Below are positions 7,736-17,632 of a stretch of 64,000 nucleotides of DNA, in pieces. The translations under genes were made by a program, and so were the position numbers. The notes below the pieces were generated by a model, which was not told where the DNA came from, ran no database searches, and saw only the letters and a program-made list of their open reading frames with translations. Numbering within the stretch: position 1 is the first letter of the stretch; every line of letters starts with the position of its first letter. The stretch lies in assembly GCF_900103825.1 (NCBI RefSeq), contig NZ_FNIF01000007.1, positions 124,001 to 188,000 of the forward strand, given 5' to 3'. Source of the stretch: Paenibacillus sp. yr247. Lineage in GTDB: Bacteria > Bacillota > Bacilli > Paenibacillales > NBRC-103111.

Positions 7736-9214
7736 TTGAGTAAGGATGAGTTACAGCAAGTGCGTTTCTGGCCGATCATGATTGCGATCTTCTTCGGGTC
7801 ATTCGTTGCGATCCTGAGTATGAGCACGATTAATATTGCTATACCAATTTTAAGTGAACATTTCCAGACCGATTTAAGCAAAATTCAATGGACGATTACA
7901 GGGTTCATGCTCGCAAGCGGTACAATCGCTCCCATTACGGGCTATTTTGGTGAGCGATTCAGCTATAAACGGCTATATGCTTTAGCACTCATTGGTTTTA
8001 CCGTTTTTTCTCTTTTATGTGCGATTGCTTGGGACGCTTCATCACTCATTGCCTTCCGTATTGCGCAAGGGGCCTTTAGCGGACTCATTATGCCCGCGAC
8101 CATGACCATTGTGTACCAAGTGATACCGAGGGATAAGCAGCCAATTGCGATCTCCCTGTGGTCCTTGTCAGCGATGATGGCACCTGCCATTGGTCCTACC
8201 TTGAGCGGATGGCTTTTACAAAATTGGAGCTGGCATTGGTTGTTCCTCATGAACGTACCTGTTGGTATCATTGCCACTTTTCTGGTACTGAAATTGATTC
8301 CTTACTACCGACTTTCTGTACCTAAAAAGTTTGATCTTCTCGGCTTATTAACGGTTGTAGCCAGCAGTCTTTCTTTACTCGTCGCTTTCTCTCAAGGTCA
8401 TGCTTGGGGATGGACATCAGGTCGAGTTGTCGGGCTGTTCGCACTAGGTATTCTCGTTCTTCTGCTCTTCGTCTGGAGAGAACTGCGGGTGGAAACGCCG
8501 CTGCTGAATATTCGTGTATTATCTAATCCGCGTTATACATTAACGCTAATTATTTCTAGTATCGTCACGATTAGTTTGTATTCAGGAACTTTTTTGACAC
8601 CTATCTTTCTGCAAAATATTCAGCACGTCACACCGCTTGATACGGGCTTGATCCTACTTCCTGCCTCATTAGTGATGGCACTGAGCATGCCAATTGTGGG
8701 CAAACTATATAGCATTGTTGGTCCGCGTGTTCTTATATTCATCGGTATTTCCTTAATTGCTATAGGGACCTTAACGCTTAGCTGGTTAAGTGTCGATGTA
8801 TCGCGTGGTTATATCGTGTTCTGGATGATCGTTCGGAACCTCGGCATCGCCTTTGCCACCATGCCATCGAGCAATGCAGGGATGGAGCAAATTCCGAGAA
8901 CGTTGTCCGGTCATGCCACGTCGATCAGCAACTGGGTTCGCAATGTGTTCGGCTCCTTTGCAATTGCTCTTTTCACCTCTGTCCTGTCGTCTCAAACTGC
9001 TGCACATTCCAAGGATTTGGTCAGCAGTGGCTTGAAGGACAAGGTACAGATTGGGATGCAGTCATTTACTATGAGTGTGAATGATGTGTACTTGCTGGCC
9101 ACGTTCATCGTGCTAGCTGCGCTGCCGCTTAGCTTGTTCGTTGGCAAGCGGTCGATAGAGAAAGAATCTCCAGCAGCGATAGCTGCCGTTCGACCAAAAG
9201 CAGCTAAGTATTAA
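7736..9214 (+). CDS. DHA2-family MFS drug exporter (EmrB/QacA type)
   Basis: A 492-residue protein with about 14 predicted membrane segments, as in the drug:proton antiporter-2 family. Visible landmarks are the motif C-like region SLWSLSAMMAPAIGPTLSGWL, with its antiporter Gly/Pro pattern, and the entry segment TINIAIPILSEHF. The start codon is TTG 7736 with GGAGG 8 bases upstream; no ATG fits. Expression is probably controlled by the divergent PadR regulator. Likely role: proton-driven export of a toxic small molecule; the substrate is not predictable. Confidence 0.92.
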   Translation: MSKDELQQVRFWPIMIAIFFGSFVAILSMSTINIAIPILSEHFQTDLSKIQWTITGFMLASGTIAPITGYFGERFSYKRLYALALIGFTVFSLLCAIAWDASSLIAFRIAQGAFSGLIMPATMTIVYQVIPRDKQPIAISLWSLSAMMAPAIGPTLSGWLLQNWSWHWLFLMNVPVGIIATFLVLKLIPYYRLSVPKKFDLLGLLTVVASSLSLLVAFSQGHAWGWTSGRVVGLFALGILVLLLFVWRELRVETPLLNIRVLSNPRYTLTLIISSIVTISLYSGTFLTPIFLQNIQHVTPLDTGLILLPASLVMALSMPIVGKLYSIVGPRVLIFIGISLIAIGTLTLSWLSVDVSRGYIVFWMIVRNLGIAFATMPSSNAGMEQIPRTLSGHATSISNWVRNVFGSFAIALFTSVLSSQTAAHSKDLVSSGLKDKVQIGMQSFTMSVNDVYLLATFIVLAALPLSLFVGKRSIEKESPAAIAAVRPKAAKY

Positions 9215-9383
9215 GAAATAAAGCTTACTAGAAATTTTCCATATAAAAGTCTTTACTGTGGTTGCGCATCAGCAGCATGGTAGGGACTTTTTCTCTTGTT
9301 TCCATCCTCCTTCTCCCACTGCTCGTATACACTCAGCAGATCCTCAGCTAGACCTATTTAAGAATTCCAAAAAAAATTCAGAA

Positions 9384-9425
9384 AAAGCCTTCGGCAAAGG
9401 AACACTTCCCCATGCCGAAGGCTTT
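9384..9425 (-). terminator. Terminator of the TrpZ-like ATPase gene
   Basis: AAAGCCTTCGGCA (9384-9396) pairs perfectly with TGCCGAAGGCTTT (9413-9425). On the minus strand it is followed by a T-rich run. The stretch 9215-9383 otherwise shows nothing recognisable. Confidence 0.85.
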
Positions 9426-9432
9426 CTATGTT

Positions 9433-10227
9433 TTAACCCAGCACCACGCGGTCATCCGACAGCTTGTTGCCGCTGATGTGCTCGAACTCACCGAGCAGCT
9501 GCTCCACGGTAAGGTCTTTCTTCCGTTCCTCGCTCACATCAAGGATGATGCGGCCCTTATCCATCATGATCAGGCGATTGCCTAGACGAATCGCCTGCTC
9601 CATGTTATGCGTGACCATGAGCGTGGTCAGCTTCATTTCGCGCACGATCTCCTCGGTCAATCGTGTGATGAGCTCCGCGCGTGAGGGATCTAGCGCGGCA
9701 GTGTGCTCATCAAGCAGCAGAATCTGCGGCTTGGTGAACGTCGCCATCAGCAAGCTGAGGGCTTGACGCTCTCCGCCGGAGAGCAGACCCACCTTCGCGC
9801 GCAGACGGCCCTCCAGGCCGATGCCTAGGCGCTGCAGCTGTTCCAGGAACAGCGCGCGCTTGCGCGCGGTGACGCCGAAGCTTAGCCCGCGTTTCTTACC
9901 GCGGGCATAAGCCATGGCGAGATTCTCCTCGATGGTCATTCGAGGAGCGGTCCCCGCCATGGGGTCTTGAAAGACGCGGCCGATCCAACGGCTACGTTCA
10001 TATTCCGGCAGGTGGTGGATGACCTCGCCGCTGATAGCCACTTCGCCGGCATCCGGCGTCATGACGCCGGAGATGATGTTCATCAGCGTTGATTTACCGG
10101 CGCCGTTGCTGCCTATGACCGTGACAAAGTCGCCGGGCTTCAGGGTCAAGTTAATGCCGATTAGCGCGATTTTCTCATCAGCTGAACCGGGGTTAAATAG
10201 CTTGGAAACGTTCGAGAGCTGAAGCAT
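9433..10227 (-). CDS. ABC transporter ATP-binding protein (TrpZ-like)
   Basis: A 264-residue ATPase with Walker A GSNGAGKSTL, signature LSGGERQALSL, Walker B ILLLDEHTAALDP and switch His in MVTHNM. It sits directly after the permease, with the start at its stop, and in the same transcription unit as an ABC_sub_bind-type lipoprotein. This gene trio matches the TrpXYZ-like family associated with tryptophan or related small-molecule uptake. The replacement of the usual Walker B EP by EHT is characteristic of this subfamily. Confidence 0.88.
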   Translation of the reverse strand: MLQLSNVSKLFNPGSADEKIALIGINLTLKPGDFVTVIGSNGAGKSTLMNIISGVMTPDAGEVAISGEVIHHLPEYERSRWIGRVFQDPMAGTAPRMTIEENLAMAYARGKKRGLSFGVTARKRALFLEQLQRLGIGLEGRLRAKVGLLSGGERQALSLLMATFTKPQILLLDEHTAALDPSRAELITRLTEEIVREMKLTTLMVTHNMEQAIRLGNRLIMMDKGRIILDVSEERKKDLTVEQLLGEFEHISGNKLSDDRVVLG

Positions 10228-11141
10228 CAGCGATCACCTCCCTTATTCAATTGCACAGCGAGAGCGATCAGTTCAGCCGAGCGCCGTTTAGCTGTTGCCT
10301 TTTGCTTAATGGCTCGCTGCACAGACGGCAGCACGAGTGCGATGATAACGATAATGGCCGTGATCAGTTTCAAATCAGAAGCATTAAGCCACTCGACGCG
10401 CAGCGCCAGCGCTACCACAATGCGGTACACGATGGAACCGAGCACAGCCGCCAGTGTCGCTTGAAAAACCGTTCTCGCTCCGAAGATCGCTTCCCCAATA
10501 ATCACAGAAGCCAGTCCAATCACGATCATCCCAATCCCCATCGAGATGTCGGCAAAACCCGACTGCTGTGCGATCAACGCTCCGGATAGAGCCACTAACC
10601 CGTTCGACAAGCTCACGCCTAGAATCGTAGTTTTGTCCGTGTTCGCGCCGAAGCTGCGGATCATTCGTGCATTGTCCCCTGTTGCCCGGAGGGATAGCCC
10701 CAGATCGGTGTGCAGAAACGCATCTAGCAGTAATTTGAACACAATAACAATGGTAAGCACAACCACGATCGGCGACATTGAAGCGAACAAGGTGTCTGCT
10801 CCAAGAAGCGAAATGTTCGGCTTACCCATAATGCGCATATTGATGGAATACAAGGCAATCATCATCAGAATTCCTGATAAAAGCCCATTTATTTTCCCCT
10901 TCGTATGGAGCAATCCCGTACAAGCTCCTGCAGCGAGTCCCCCTGCAAAAGCAGCCACACACGCCAGCAGTGGCGAATATCCGTGAGAGATCAGGATTGC
11001 TGCGATAGCACCACCTGTCGTAAAACTCCCATCCACCGTTAAATCGGGAAAATCGAGAATACGAAATGTGATATAAACACCAAGCGCCATCAGCGCATAG
11101 AGAAGACCTAGTTCGACGGCACCACTCATTGAATCCATCAT
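10227..11141 (-). CDS. ABC transporter permease (TrpY-like)
   Basis: A 304-residue membrane permease with about 8-9 hydrophobic segments and the conserved N-terminal FRILDFPDLTVDGSF stretch of this permease family, related to the LivH/RbsC fold. A C-terminal basic tail lies in the cytosol. It overlaps the ATPase start by one base. The binding-protein gene precedes it, separated by a terminator-like hairpin. Likely amino-acid or aromatic substrate uptake by analogy to TrpXYZ; the substrate is not shown by sequence. Confidence 0.87.
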   Translation of the reverse strand: MMDSMSGAVELGLLYALMALGVYITFRILDFPDLTVDGSFTTGGAIAAILISHGYSPLLACVAAFAGGLAAGACTGLLHTKGKINGLLSGILMMIALYSINMRIMGKPNISLLGADTLFASMSPIVVVLTIVIVFKLLLDAFLHTDLGLSLRATGDNARMIRSFGANTDKTTILGVSLSNGLVALSGALIAQQSGFADISMGIGMIVIGLASVIIGEAIFGARTVFQATLAAVLGSIVYRIVVALALRVEWLNASDLKLITAIIVIIALVLPSVQRAIKQKATAKRRSAELIALAVQLNKGGDR

Positions 11142-11258
11142 TTGGACAACCTCCTACTCAAAGATAAACGACTATCCCGTCCTTATGGACGAGAGCGTTT
11201 GTCAAGGTTGATGCGAAGCAAGAAAAGCACATGGCTAATACTTTATTATCAACTTGAA

Positions 11259-11294
11259 AAAAAGAGGTGAACGAAAGTGACGTTCACCCCTTTT
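11259..11294 (-). terminator. Intercistronic terminator/attenuator
   Basis: AAAAGAGGTGAAC pairs with GTTCACCCCTTTT around an 8-base loop. On the minus strand it is followed by CTCTTTTTTTT. It separates the binding-protein gene from permease and ATPase, and may keep binding-protein mRNA in excess. Confidence 0.75.
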
Positions 11295-11307
11295 GTGTTC
11301 CTAGCCC

Positions 11308-12360
11308 TTACTGAATTATGTTTTTCTCTTTATCTTTCACTCCGTTTTTCATTGCGTCTGTTACATCAATGCCTTGCGCTTTCGCTGCTTTCAGGTTTAA
11401 GATCAGATCGAGCTTTTCAGGAACAGTTACTTTCATGTCTGCTGGTTTTTTACCGTTCTTGAGAATGTCGACAGCCATTTGGCCAACCTGATAGCCATGA
11501 TCATAGTATTTGAAGCCAACCGTTGCAAAAGCTCCTTTTTCCACGGTATCGCGGTCACTGGAGAAGAACGGAATGTGCTTTTCATTTGCGATTTGAATGA
11601 TGCCGTCTACGCCACTTACGACGGTGTTATCCAGCGTGATCAAGAAAGCATCCGCACGGCCAACCAGGGATTGTGCCGCTTGCTTTACTTCAGATGTATT
11701 CGTTACCGGCGCTTTAATGAGTTTAATGCCATGCTTCGTTAAGGATTGCTCCGCATTTTTAGCCATGATAACAGCGTTCGGTTCCCCTTCGTTGATGACA
11801 AGACCAACTGTTTTCACTTTCGGCATGTTGGTTGCGACGAAATCCATTAATTGTGCAACGGCCATAGGGTTCGTATCCGAAGCTCCGGAAACATTACCGC
11901 CCGGCTTATCCACATTGTTAACGATTTTGGCTGCAAGCGGATCTGTAACTGCTGCGAACAGAATTGGAGCTTTCTTCACTTGCTGTACAACAGCTAGTGC
12001 GGATGGTGTTGCGATACCGAGCACCAAATCAGCGTCAGCGGAAGCAATTTTTTGTGCAATGGATAGATTGTTTGCAGGATCGCCTTGCGCATTGTTGAAA
12101 TCAACCTTCAGGTTGGTACCTTCTACGATACCCGCATCTTTAAGCGCTGCTAGGAAGCCTTGACGAGTTGCATCCAGAGAAGGATGTTCCACAATTTGTG
12201 AAATGGCTACTTTGTAAGTTTTTTGCGGGGCTGCCGTAGATGCTGGAGTTGCTGACGGAGAACCGCCTGCCGCAGAAGTCGTTTCAGCCTTCTGTCCACA
12301 ACCTGCTACAACCATAAGAGCTGCTGATAATACGAGTGATACGAGTGCTTTCTTTTTCAA
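11308..12360 (-). CDS. ABC transporter substrate-binding lipoprotein (TrpX-like)
   Basis: A 350-residue lipoprotein with a signal peptide and lipobox VVAGCGQ (Cys about 21), then a Ser/Thr/Ala/Pro linker, then a type I periplasmic-binding fold of the ABC_sub_bind family (YKVAISQIVEHPSLDATRQGF; DLVLGIATPSALAVVQQ; LFAAVTDPLAAKIV). It delivers substrate to the downstream permease and ATPase. The neighbours support a TrpXYZ-like importer. No T-box motif was found in the leader, so tryptophan specificity is unproven here. Confidence 0.9.
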   Translation of the reverse strand: MKKKALVSLVLSAALMVVAGCGQKAETTSAAGGSPSATPASTAAPQKTYKVAISQIVEHPSLDATRQGFLAALKDAGIVEGTNLKVDFNNAQGDPANNLSIAQKIASADADLVLGIATPSALAVVQQVKKAPILFAAVTDPLAAKIVNNVDKPGGNVSGASDTNPMAVAQLMDFVATNMPKVKTVGLVINEGEPNAVIMAKNAEQSLTKHGIKLIKAPVTNTSEVKQAAQSLVGRADAFLITLDNTVVSGVDGIIQIANEKHIPFFSSDRDTVEKGAFATVGFKYYDHGYQVGQMAVDILKNGKKPADMKVTVPEKLDLILNLKAAKAQGIDVTDAMKNGVKDKEKNIIQ

Positions 12361-12403
12361 CTTAATTACCCCTCTCTACGATCCCTTTTTGGTTGGCTTG
12401 GAC

Positions 12404-12629
12404 TTATCGCCCACTCACCACTTTAACGCTTTTGCGGGTCAAAGTATGAGGATAAGAGCTGCGAAGTTCCTCAGCTTTGATACTAATTAACCATAGTTTA
12501 ATTGGCTCTCGAGTTTCCGTCAATTGTTTTATCCGCATTTGTGTGATTTCTGTAAACATTGGAGAAGAATGCTGTGTGCTATTACTGGCGATAAAAGTCG
12601 CGAAGCAGCTCATCCATCACCCGATTCGT
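12404..12629 (-). pseudogene. Possible small degraded ORF upstream of the TrpX-like gene
   Basis: On the minus strand a short peptide MDELLRDFYRQ (about 12612 down to 12580) is followed after its stop, in the +1 frame, by a stop-free stretch that includes MRIKQLTETREPIKLWLISI and ends at 12404. Its composition is protein-like. It may be one small gene broken by a frameshift, or a chance ORF. I do not recognise a family. Confidence 0.25.
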
Positions 12630-12695
12630 TCGGGCAGCAGTCAGTCCGGTACTGCTTACTTATTCGAAGCAAGACTTCTGTGACTTTACATGATA

Positions 12696-12739
12696 AAAAG
12701 CGTTTCAAGACCCCGAGAATCCAAGGTTGAAACGCTTTT
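12696..12739 (-). terminator. Terminator of the MsbA-like exporter gene
   Basis: AAAAGCGTTTCAA (12696-12708) pairs with TTGAAACGCTTTT (12727-12739). The minus strand then has TTTTTATC, giving a typical terminator 28 bases after the exporter stop codon. Confidence 0.85.
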
Positions 12740-12766
12740 GCATTAATCTTTTATGAGGTTGGTCAT

Positions 12767-14569
12767 CTAGGAATGAACCTCTGTCAGCGATTCCGATGGA
12801 TCGGAAGACAATTGATCTTGAAGCTGGAGCTGCTGAGCAGCAAATTCACGGTACATCTCATGGTACTCCAGCAATTGCTGATGCGTACCACTTCCCGTCA
12901 CGACGCCTTTATCCAGAAAAATAATTTGATCGGCATCAACCACCGTTGATAGTCGATGCGCAATGACGAGCGTTGTGCGTCCCCGCATCAAATTTTGCAG
13001 TGCTTGCTGGACAACGACCTCCGACTTACTGTCCAGACTTGAGGTCGCTTCGTCAAGCATCAAAATTTTCGGATCCCGCAGCAAAGCTCGCGCAATTGCG
13101 ATCCGCTGCCGTTGTCCGCCGGACAGCTTGATGCCGCGTTCACCCACTTCGGTATCATACTTCTGCGGCAGCTCCTCAATAAAGGCGTCAGCGTACGCCA
13201 TCTGCGAAGCCCGCTTCAGTTCCTCCATCGTCACTTCATGCTGCAGACCATAGCAGATATTATCCCGAATTGTACCTGCAATAAGCGGACTTTCCTGTGA
13301 AACATAACCGATCTGGCTCCTCCAGGAGACGAGTGAGAATTGACTAATTCCATCAGGACCCAACGTGATTGAACCATTTTGCTGCGCATAAAACCTTTCC
13401 AAAAGCGAGAACAACGTAGTCTTTCCGCTGCCGCTAGGACCTACGATCGCCGTTACCTTACCCGCTTCCATGGCGAAGCTGACATTTTTCAGAACAGGCT
13501 CTCCTTCTTTGTAGCTGAACGTCACCTGATCGAAGTGAATCGATTGCGATGCGTTCGTGACGGACGCTCCGTTGTTCGGATGCTCCTCTTCATAATCCAG
13601 AACCTTGAGGATCGTGTCGGTCGCTCCCATTGTTTTCTGCACCTGATTAAAAAACTGCGAGATTTGCGTAATCGGCATTACAATTTGGAACAAATACAGC
13701 ATGAAGGCAACCAGCTGACCGGCAGATATCGCACCAGAGGCAACTCTCATGCCTCCATAGCCGAAGAGCACGACAAACAGCATGAGCATGACAAAAGTGA
13801 TTAATGGCGTCATTAACGCTTGAACCCGACCTTCTTTGAGCCCGAATTTGAAAAGCTTCTGAATCCCCGTGGTTCCTTCCACATACTCAACCGGCTCCGC
13901 ATTAGCCGCCTTCACCAGTCGGATTTCCGATAGTACCCGATTCAGCACTGAAGTGAAGCTTGCGGTCTCGGCTTGCATGCCTTTGGATATTTTGTACATT
14001 TGCCGCCCCAGCGGAAAAAGGATGATGAAGGCAAGCGGGAATACGCTGAACATGATGAGCGTCATTTTCCAATCCATATATAGAAGAACCACAATAGAGC
14101 CGACAATCGATATAGAGCCCGTGACGAATCCCGCCATATGTTCCGCAATAAGTCCTTTAATGACCCCCGTATCGTTCGTCATCCGAGAGATCGTATCCCC
14201 CGTCTGGTGGTTATCATAATAACTGACCGGCAGCACAAGCAGCTTCTTCCATAAGCGATCCCGAATGCCTGCCACAACGCGCTGTCCCGCATAATTCAGC
14301 AAGTAAACCGAAACCCCGGAGGCTATAGCTGACGCCACGAAAGCAATCGCCATGCCGCTAATCTGCGTCCAGTTCAGGGAACTGACGGAGAAGCTATCGA
14401 CGACATTCTTCGTAAATAGCGGAATCACCAATCCCACTAATGTTGATATAATACTTAACCCTAATGCTATGCTAAGTACAAGCTTGGGTGGATTCGCCTG
14501 AACGAGCAAGCGTGTGAAGCCGCGCCAATTGCTCTTGCCCTTAGGCTCTTCTTTCCTTGTAACAGCCAT
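12767..14569 (-). CDS. ABC multidrug/lipid exporter, half-transporter (BmrA/MsbA type)
   Basis: A 600-residue fused transporter. Six transmembrane helices (about 25-320) carry the type I exporter loop DRLWKKLLVLPVSYYDNHQTG. The ATPase domain has Walker A GPSGSGKTTLF, Q-loop YVSQESPL, signature LSGGQRQRIAIARALL, Walker B ILMLDEATSSLDS and the switch His in VIAHRLST. It is expected to homodimerise and expel drugs or lipids. All catalytic residues are intact. Monocistronic. Confidence 0.93.
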   Translation of the reverse strand: MAVTRKEEPKGKSNWRGFTRLLVQANPPKLVLSIALGLSIISTLVGLVIPLFTKNVVDSFSVSSLNWTQISGMAIAFVASAIASGVSVYLLNYAGQRVVAGIRDRLWKKLLVLPVSYYDNHQTGDTISRMTNDTGVIKGLIAEHMAGFVTGSISIVGSIVVLLYMDWKMTLIMFSVFPLAFIILFPLGRQMYKISKGMQAETASFTSVLNRVLSEIRLVKAANAEPVEYVEGTTGIQKLFKFGLKEGRVQALMTPLITFVMLMLFVVLFGYGGMRVASGAISAGQLVAFMLYLFQIVMPITQISQFFNQVQKTMGATDTILKVLDYEEEHPNNGASVTNASQSIHFDQVTFSYKEGEPVLKNVSFAMEAGKVTAIVGPSGSGKTTLFSLLERFYAQQNGSITLGPDGISQFSLVSWRSQIGYVSQESPLIAGTIRDNICYGLQHEVTMEELKRASQMAYADAFIEELPQKYDTEVGERGIKLSGGQRQRIAIARALLRDPKILMLDEATSSLDSKSEVVVQQALQNLMRGRTTLVIAHRLSTVVDADQIIFLDKGVVTGSGTHQQLLEYHEMYREFAAQQLQLQDQLSSDPSESLTEVHS

Positions 14570-14783
14570 TTATCCCTACTCCTTTACCCGATCGGATGTT
14601 CATACATCTCTAGTGAATGATCTATTCATCTTTACCTAAGAATCATACACTTCTATTTTAAACGGAATATAAACGGGATCCAATCGGTCTTCAGGCGGGG
14701 CTCAAGTGTCAATAGAAAAAAGCTCTCTTACGAGCACGGCTTTCAGCTGCACCGTTTCTCATAAAGGAGCTTTCATTGGTTAC

Positions 14784-15172
14784 TTAAGATTCTGTCGATA
14801 TCTGCCAGACCACACCGAACGGATCTTCCAGTCGACCAAACATCGTCCCCCAGAACATGCGATCGAAAGGCATTTTCACTATGCCGCCTTCCGACAACGC
14901 TTCGAAAATACGACGGCCTTCTTCTTCGCTCTTAAATTCCAGCGTCAAATCCATACCTCGGCCTCTATCGACCGTTTCCGTACCCGAATCAGCCATGAAG
15001 AATCGGAGGCCAAGAGCATGAAGTGCATCACGCGATTTTTGAGCGATTCATCTGCATCCGGCATATCCGCAAACGTACGAAGGCTGACAATTTCCCCACC
15101 TAATGCCTTCACGTAAAAGTCAGCTTGTTTCCTTGCATCACTGCTGTAAAAATATGGCGTTAGTGTTGCCAT
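14784..15172 (-). pseudogene. PhnB-like VOC family protein with a frameshift
   Basis: AGGAGGG precedes ATG 15172. The first frame reads TLTPYFYSSDARKQADFYVK and then the segment ending VMHFMLLASDSS. After that the family sequence continues in another frame with MADSGTETVDRGRGMDL through WGTMFGRLEDPFGVVWQIS, stopping at 14784. The shift lies near 14995-15002 (GATTCTTCATGG) and is cured by one extra base. It is an inactivated PhnB/3-demethylubiquinone-methyltransferase-like VOC gene, or a sequencing error at a short T/C run. Confidence 0.8.
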
Positions 15173-15249
15173 GCTGATTCCCTCCTAATTGGTTTTGTTC
15201 CTTGTTAGATCCAGATTGAGTATACCATTTCTTCCTAGTGAAGATCATG

Positions 15250-16281
15250 CTATCCCCACACTAAACGGTCTCTTCCTTGTTCCTTAGCTTCATACAAAAG
15301 CGCATCCGTTGAAGCCACCAGCTCCGTCGTCATCTGCTCCTTGGAACGAACCGTTGCCCCGAAGCTCATCGTGATATGGAACTTGTCCTCACCCGAACTG
15401 AACTCAAGCGCGCGCAGCTTATCTCTGAATTGATGCAGTAAATCATTTGCTAGATGCTTATCTTCTGTATAAAAAATAATGGCGAACTCCTCACCGCCAT
15501 AGCGGAAGGCACTGCCTTGCGCAGTAGGAATGATGGAATCCAACAAATTCCCGATTGCTCTTAGAACCGCATCCCCGATCTGATGACCATACTGATCGTT
15601 AATTTGTTTGAAATAATCAATATCTCCCATGACGAGGGAAAAAGGATGCTTCTTCGCAATAATTTCCTTGATTTGCTCTTGAAAACTGCGGTGATTATAG
15701 AGTCCCGTGAGGTAATCTTTTTTAGATAAGTTCTCGAAAATGCCCTTCTCTACAAAATGCTTCCGCTCCCGTGCCACGATGATGCCGCCAATCACGCCGA
15801 TCATGATCAAAAAAGCAAAGTTAAACAAATGACGCGGCATATCTTCTACAGAAAAACCCCCATCCACCAGTAAGACTATGCCGACATATCCGAGTATCAC
15901 CATGTTGGTAGCCACCATCGCACCAATGAAACTCCAGTACAATGACGCATGTAAGAGAATGAGATAAGCGATCGGGTACAATGGACTCTGTGTACCTCCA
16001 GTTAGCGAAACAATCATAATGAAAGCCACATAATCCATCACCACACCAATTCTCGTCATGCAGCGATAGAAGGCAGAATCAATAGGGCTGCGATGTAAGG
16101 CAAATTCCGTTATACCCATATAAATAACAGCAAAGACGAATAGCGTGAAAAAAATGATCAAATCCAACGTCGTTTGATGATAAGATGTCAAAAATAAAAT
16201 GGTAGACGCCGGCACAAAAAACCATCGCACACAACTATAAGCAATTTCCAAAACATGGTCGGATCTTCTAGTCGTAAACAT
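15250..16281 (-). CDS. Membrane-bound GGDEF diguanylate cyclase
   Basis: A 343-residue protein with about six membrane helices in the first 175 residues, then a GGDEF domain (about 190-343) with the active-site motif RYGGEEF, NHRSFQE, GDIDYFKQINDQYGH and DALLYEAKEQGRDR. GGEEF is a functional form of the motif, so c-di-GMP synthesis is likely. No RxxD inhibitory site is evident five residues upstream of the motif. The hydrophobic N-terminal domain may sense a membrane signal. Transcribed alone, divergent from the alcohol dehydrogenase. Confidence 0.9.
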   Translation of the reverse strand: MFTTRRSDHVLEIAYSCVRWFFVPASTILFLTSYHQTTLDLIIFFTLFVFAVIYMGITEFALHRSPIDSAFYRCMTRIGVVMDYVAFIMIVSLTGGTQSPLYPIAYLILLHASLYWSFIGAMVATNMVILGYVGIVLLVDGGFSVEDMPRHLFNFAFLIMIGVIGGIIVARERKHFVEKGIFENLSKKDYLTGLYNHRSFQEQIKEIIAKKHPFSLVMGDIDYFKQINDQYGHQIGDAVLRAIGNLLDSIIPTAQGSAFRYGGEEFAIIFYTEDKHLANDLLHQFRDKLRALEFSSGEDKFHITMSFGATVRSKEQMTTELVASTDALLYEAKEQGRDRLVWG

Positions 16282-16460
16282 GTTGCATTCACTTCCCTGA
16301 AAATGGAATTATACCTAATCAGAAATTCTATGATCTCATGACGAACTCCTGCCTCATTCAAGTTTTTTACAACTTTATAGCCTGGTTTTGTTTTTGAAGC
16401 CCTCTTTCTATACAATGAATAGGTACGCAAACAGATCAGATCCGTTTAGGAGGTAAGTAG

Positions 16461-17624
16461 ATGAATACTTTTACATTTTACAATCCCACCACGCTTCATT
16501 TCGGTCAGGGGCAACTGGAGAAATTAACAGCTGAGGTACCTAAATACGGCAAGAACGTCCTACTCGTCTATGGTGGCGGGAGCATAAAGCAAAACGGCAT
16601 CTATGAGAATGTCATGAAGCTGCTCAAAGGCGTGGATGCTCATGTTGTTGAGCTTAGCGGTGTTGAGCCTAACCCAAGATTGACTACCGTTCATCGCGGT
16701 GTTGAATTGTGCCGCAGTCAGAACATTGATCTCATCCTTGCTGTCGGTGGTGGCAGCGTTATCGACTGTGCCAAAGCTATTGCTGTTGGGGCGAAGTACG
16801 AGGGCGATTTCTGGGAAATCGCTACGCGTAAAGCAGCAGCGACAGGTGCATTGCCGTTAGGGACTGTTCTCACGATCGCGGCAACAGGCTCTGAAATGAA
16901 CTCAGGTTCGGTCATTACGAACTGGGAAACCAAAGAAAAACTCGGTTGGGGAAGTCTGTACTCATTCCCGAAATTTTCGGTTTTAGATCCTGCACATACG
17001 ACTTCCTTGCCTGAAAATCAAACCGTTTACGGCATCGTGGATATCATGTCTCATGTGTTTGAGCAATATTTCCATCATGTCACGAATACACCTGTTCAAG
17101 ATGGTTTCTGTGAAACGATTCTTCGCACAGTGATTGACACAGCGCCTCGCTTACTGCAAGATCTGAACAATCTGGAAGACCGCGCAACGATTCTTTATAG
17201 CGGTACAATGGCACTTAACGGAGTCCTGAGCATGGGTGTTCGCGGCGATTGGGCGTCCCATAATCTCGAGCACGCGGTTTCTGCCGTTCATGATATTCCG
17301 CACGGCGGCGGCCTAGCGATCATCTTCCCGAACTGGATGACTTACACACTCGACGCCAATGTAGCGCGGTTCAAGCAGTTCGCACTGCGTGTCTTCGGCA
17401 TTGATACAGCAGGCAAGACGGACCGCCAAGTTGCTGAAGAAGGCATCGCAGCCCTTCGTCAATTCTTGACCTCCATAGGCGCACCAAGCCGGCTGGCCGA
17501 TTACAATATCGATGACTCCACTATTGAGCTGATGGCCGATAAAGCTATGGTGTACGGCGATTTTGGCAACTTTAAGAAGCTTACTCGCGATGATGCGGTG
17601 AACATTTACCGGATGTCGCTATAG
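16461..17624 (+). CDS. Iron-containing alcohol dehydrogenase (butanol-dehydrogenase type)
   Basis: A 387-residue group III alcohol dehydrogenase. The NAD(P)-binding Rossmann half carries [13 protein letters not shown] (97-109) and the ATGSEMNSG loop. The metal ligands D194, H198, H267 and H281 are all present ([26 protein letters not shown]). It likely reduces aldehydes to alcohols in the cytosol, as YugJ/YugK/BdhA relatives do. AGGAGGT lies 7 bases before ATG 16461. It has its own terminator. Confidence 0.93.
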   Translation: MNTFTFYNPTTLHFGQGQLEKLTAEVPKYGKNVLLVYGGGSIKQNGIYENVMKLLKGVDAHVVELSGVEPNPRLTTVHRGVELCRSQNIDLILAVGGGSVIDCAKAIAVGAKYEGDFWEIATRKAAATGALPLGTVLTIAATGSEMNSGSVITNWETKEKLGWGSLYSFPKFSVLDPAHTTSLPENQTVYGIVDIMSHVFEQYFHHVTNTPVQDGFCETILRTVIDTAPRLLQDLNNLEDRATILYSGTMALNGVLSMGVRGDWASHNLEHAVSAVHDIPHGGGLAIIFPNWMTYTLDANVARFKQFALRVFGIDTAGKTDRQVAEEGIAALRQFLTSIGAPSRLADYNIDDSTIELMADKAMVYGDFGNFKKLTRDDAVNIYRMSL

Positions 17625-17632
17625 GATTTAAT

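Larger units (their letters stand above)
12361..12766. other. 406-base gap between the TrpX-like gene and the ABC exporter
   Basis: It contains the exporter terminator at 12696-12739, a possible degraded small ORF at 12404-12629 and the presumed leader of the TrpX-like gene. I looked for T-box (AGGGTGGNACCGCG) and SAM riboswitch cores on both strands and saw neither. Confidence 0.5.

Noticed and set aside
9258..9476. Short plus-strand ORF after the MFS gene
   Set aside because: It runs through the ATPase terminator hairpin and has low-complexity, non-protein-like sequence.
12361..12766. T-box or other amino-acid-sensing leader ahead of the TrpX-like gene
   Set aside because: The conserved T-box core AGGGTGGNACCGCG and SAM riboswitch cores are absent on both strands.
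14706..15116. Plus-strand ORF over the VOC pseudogene
   Set aside because: It is an antisense frame of the PhnB-like gene, with no family resemblance and no ribosome-binding site.
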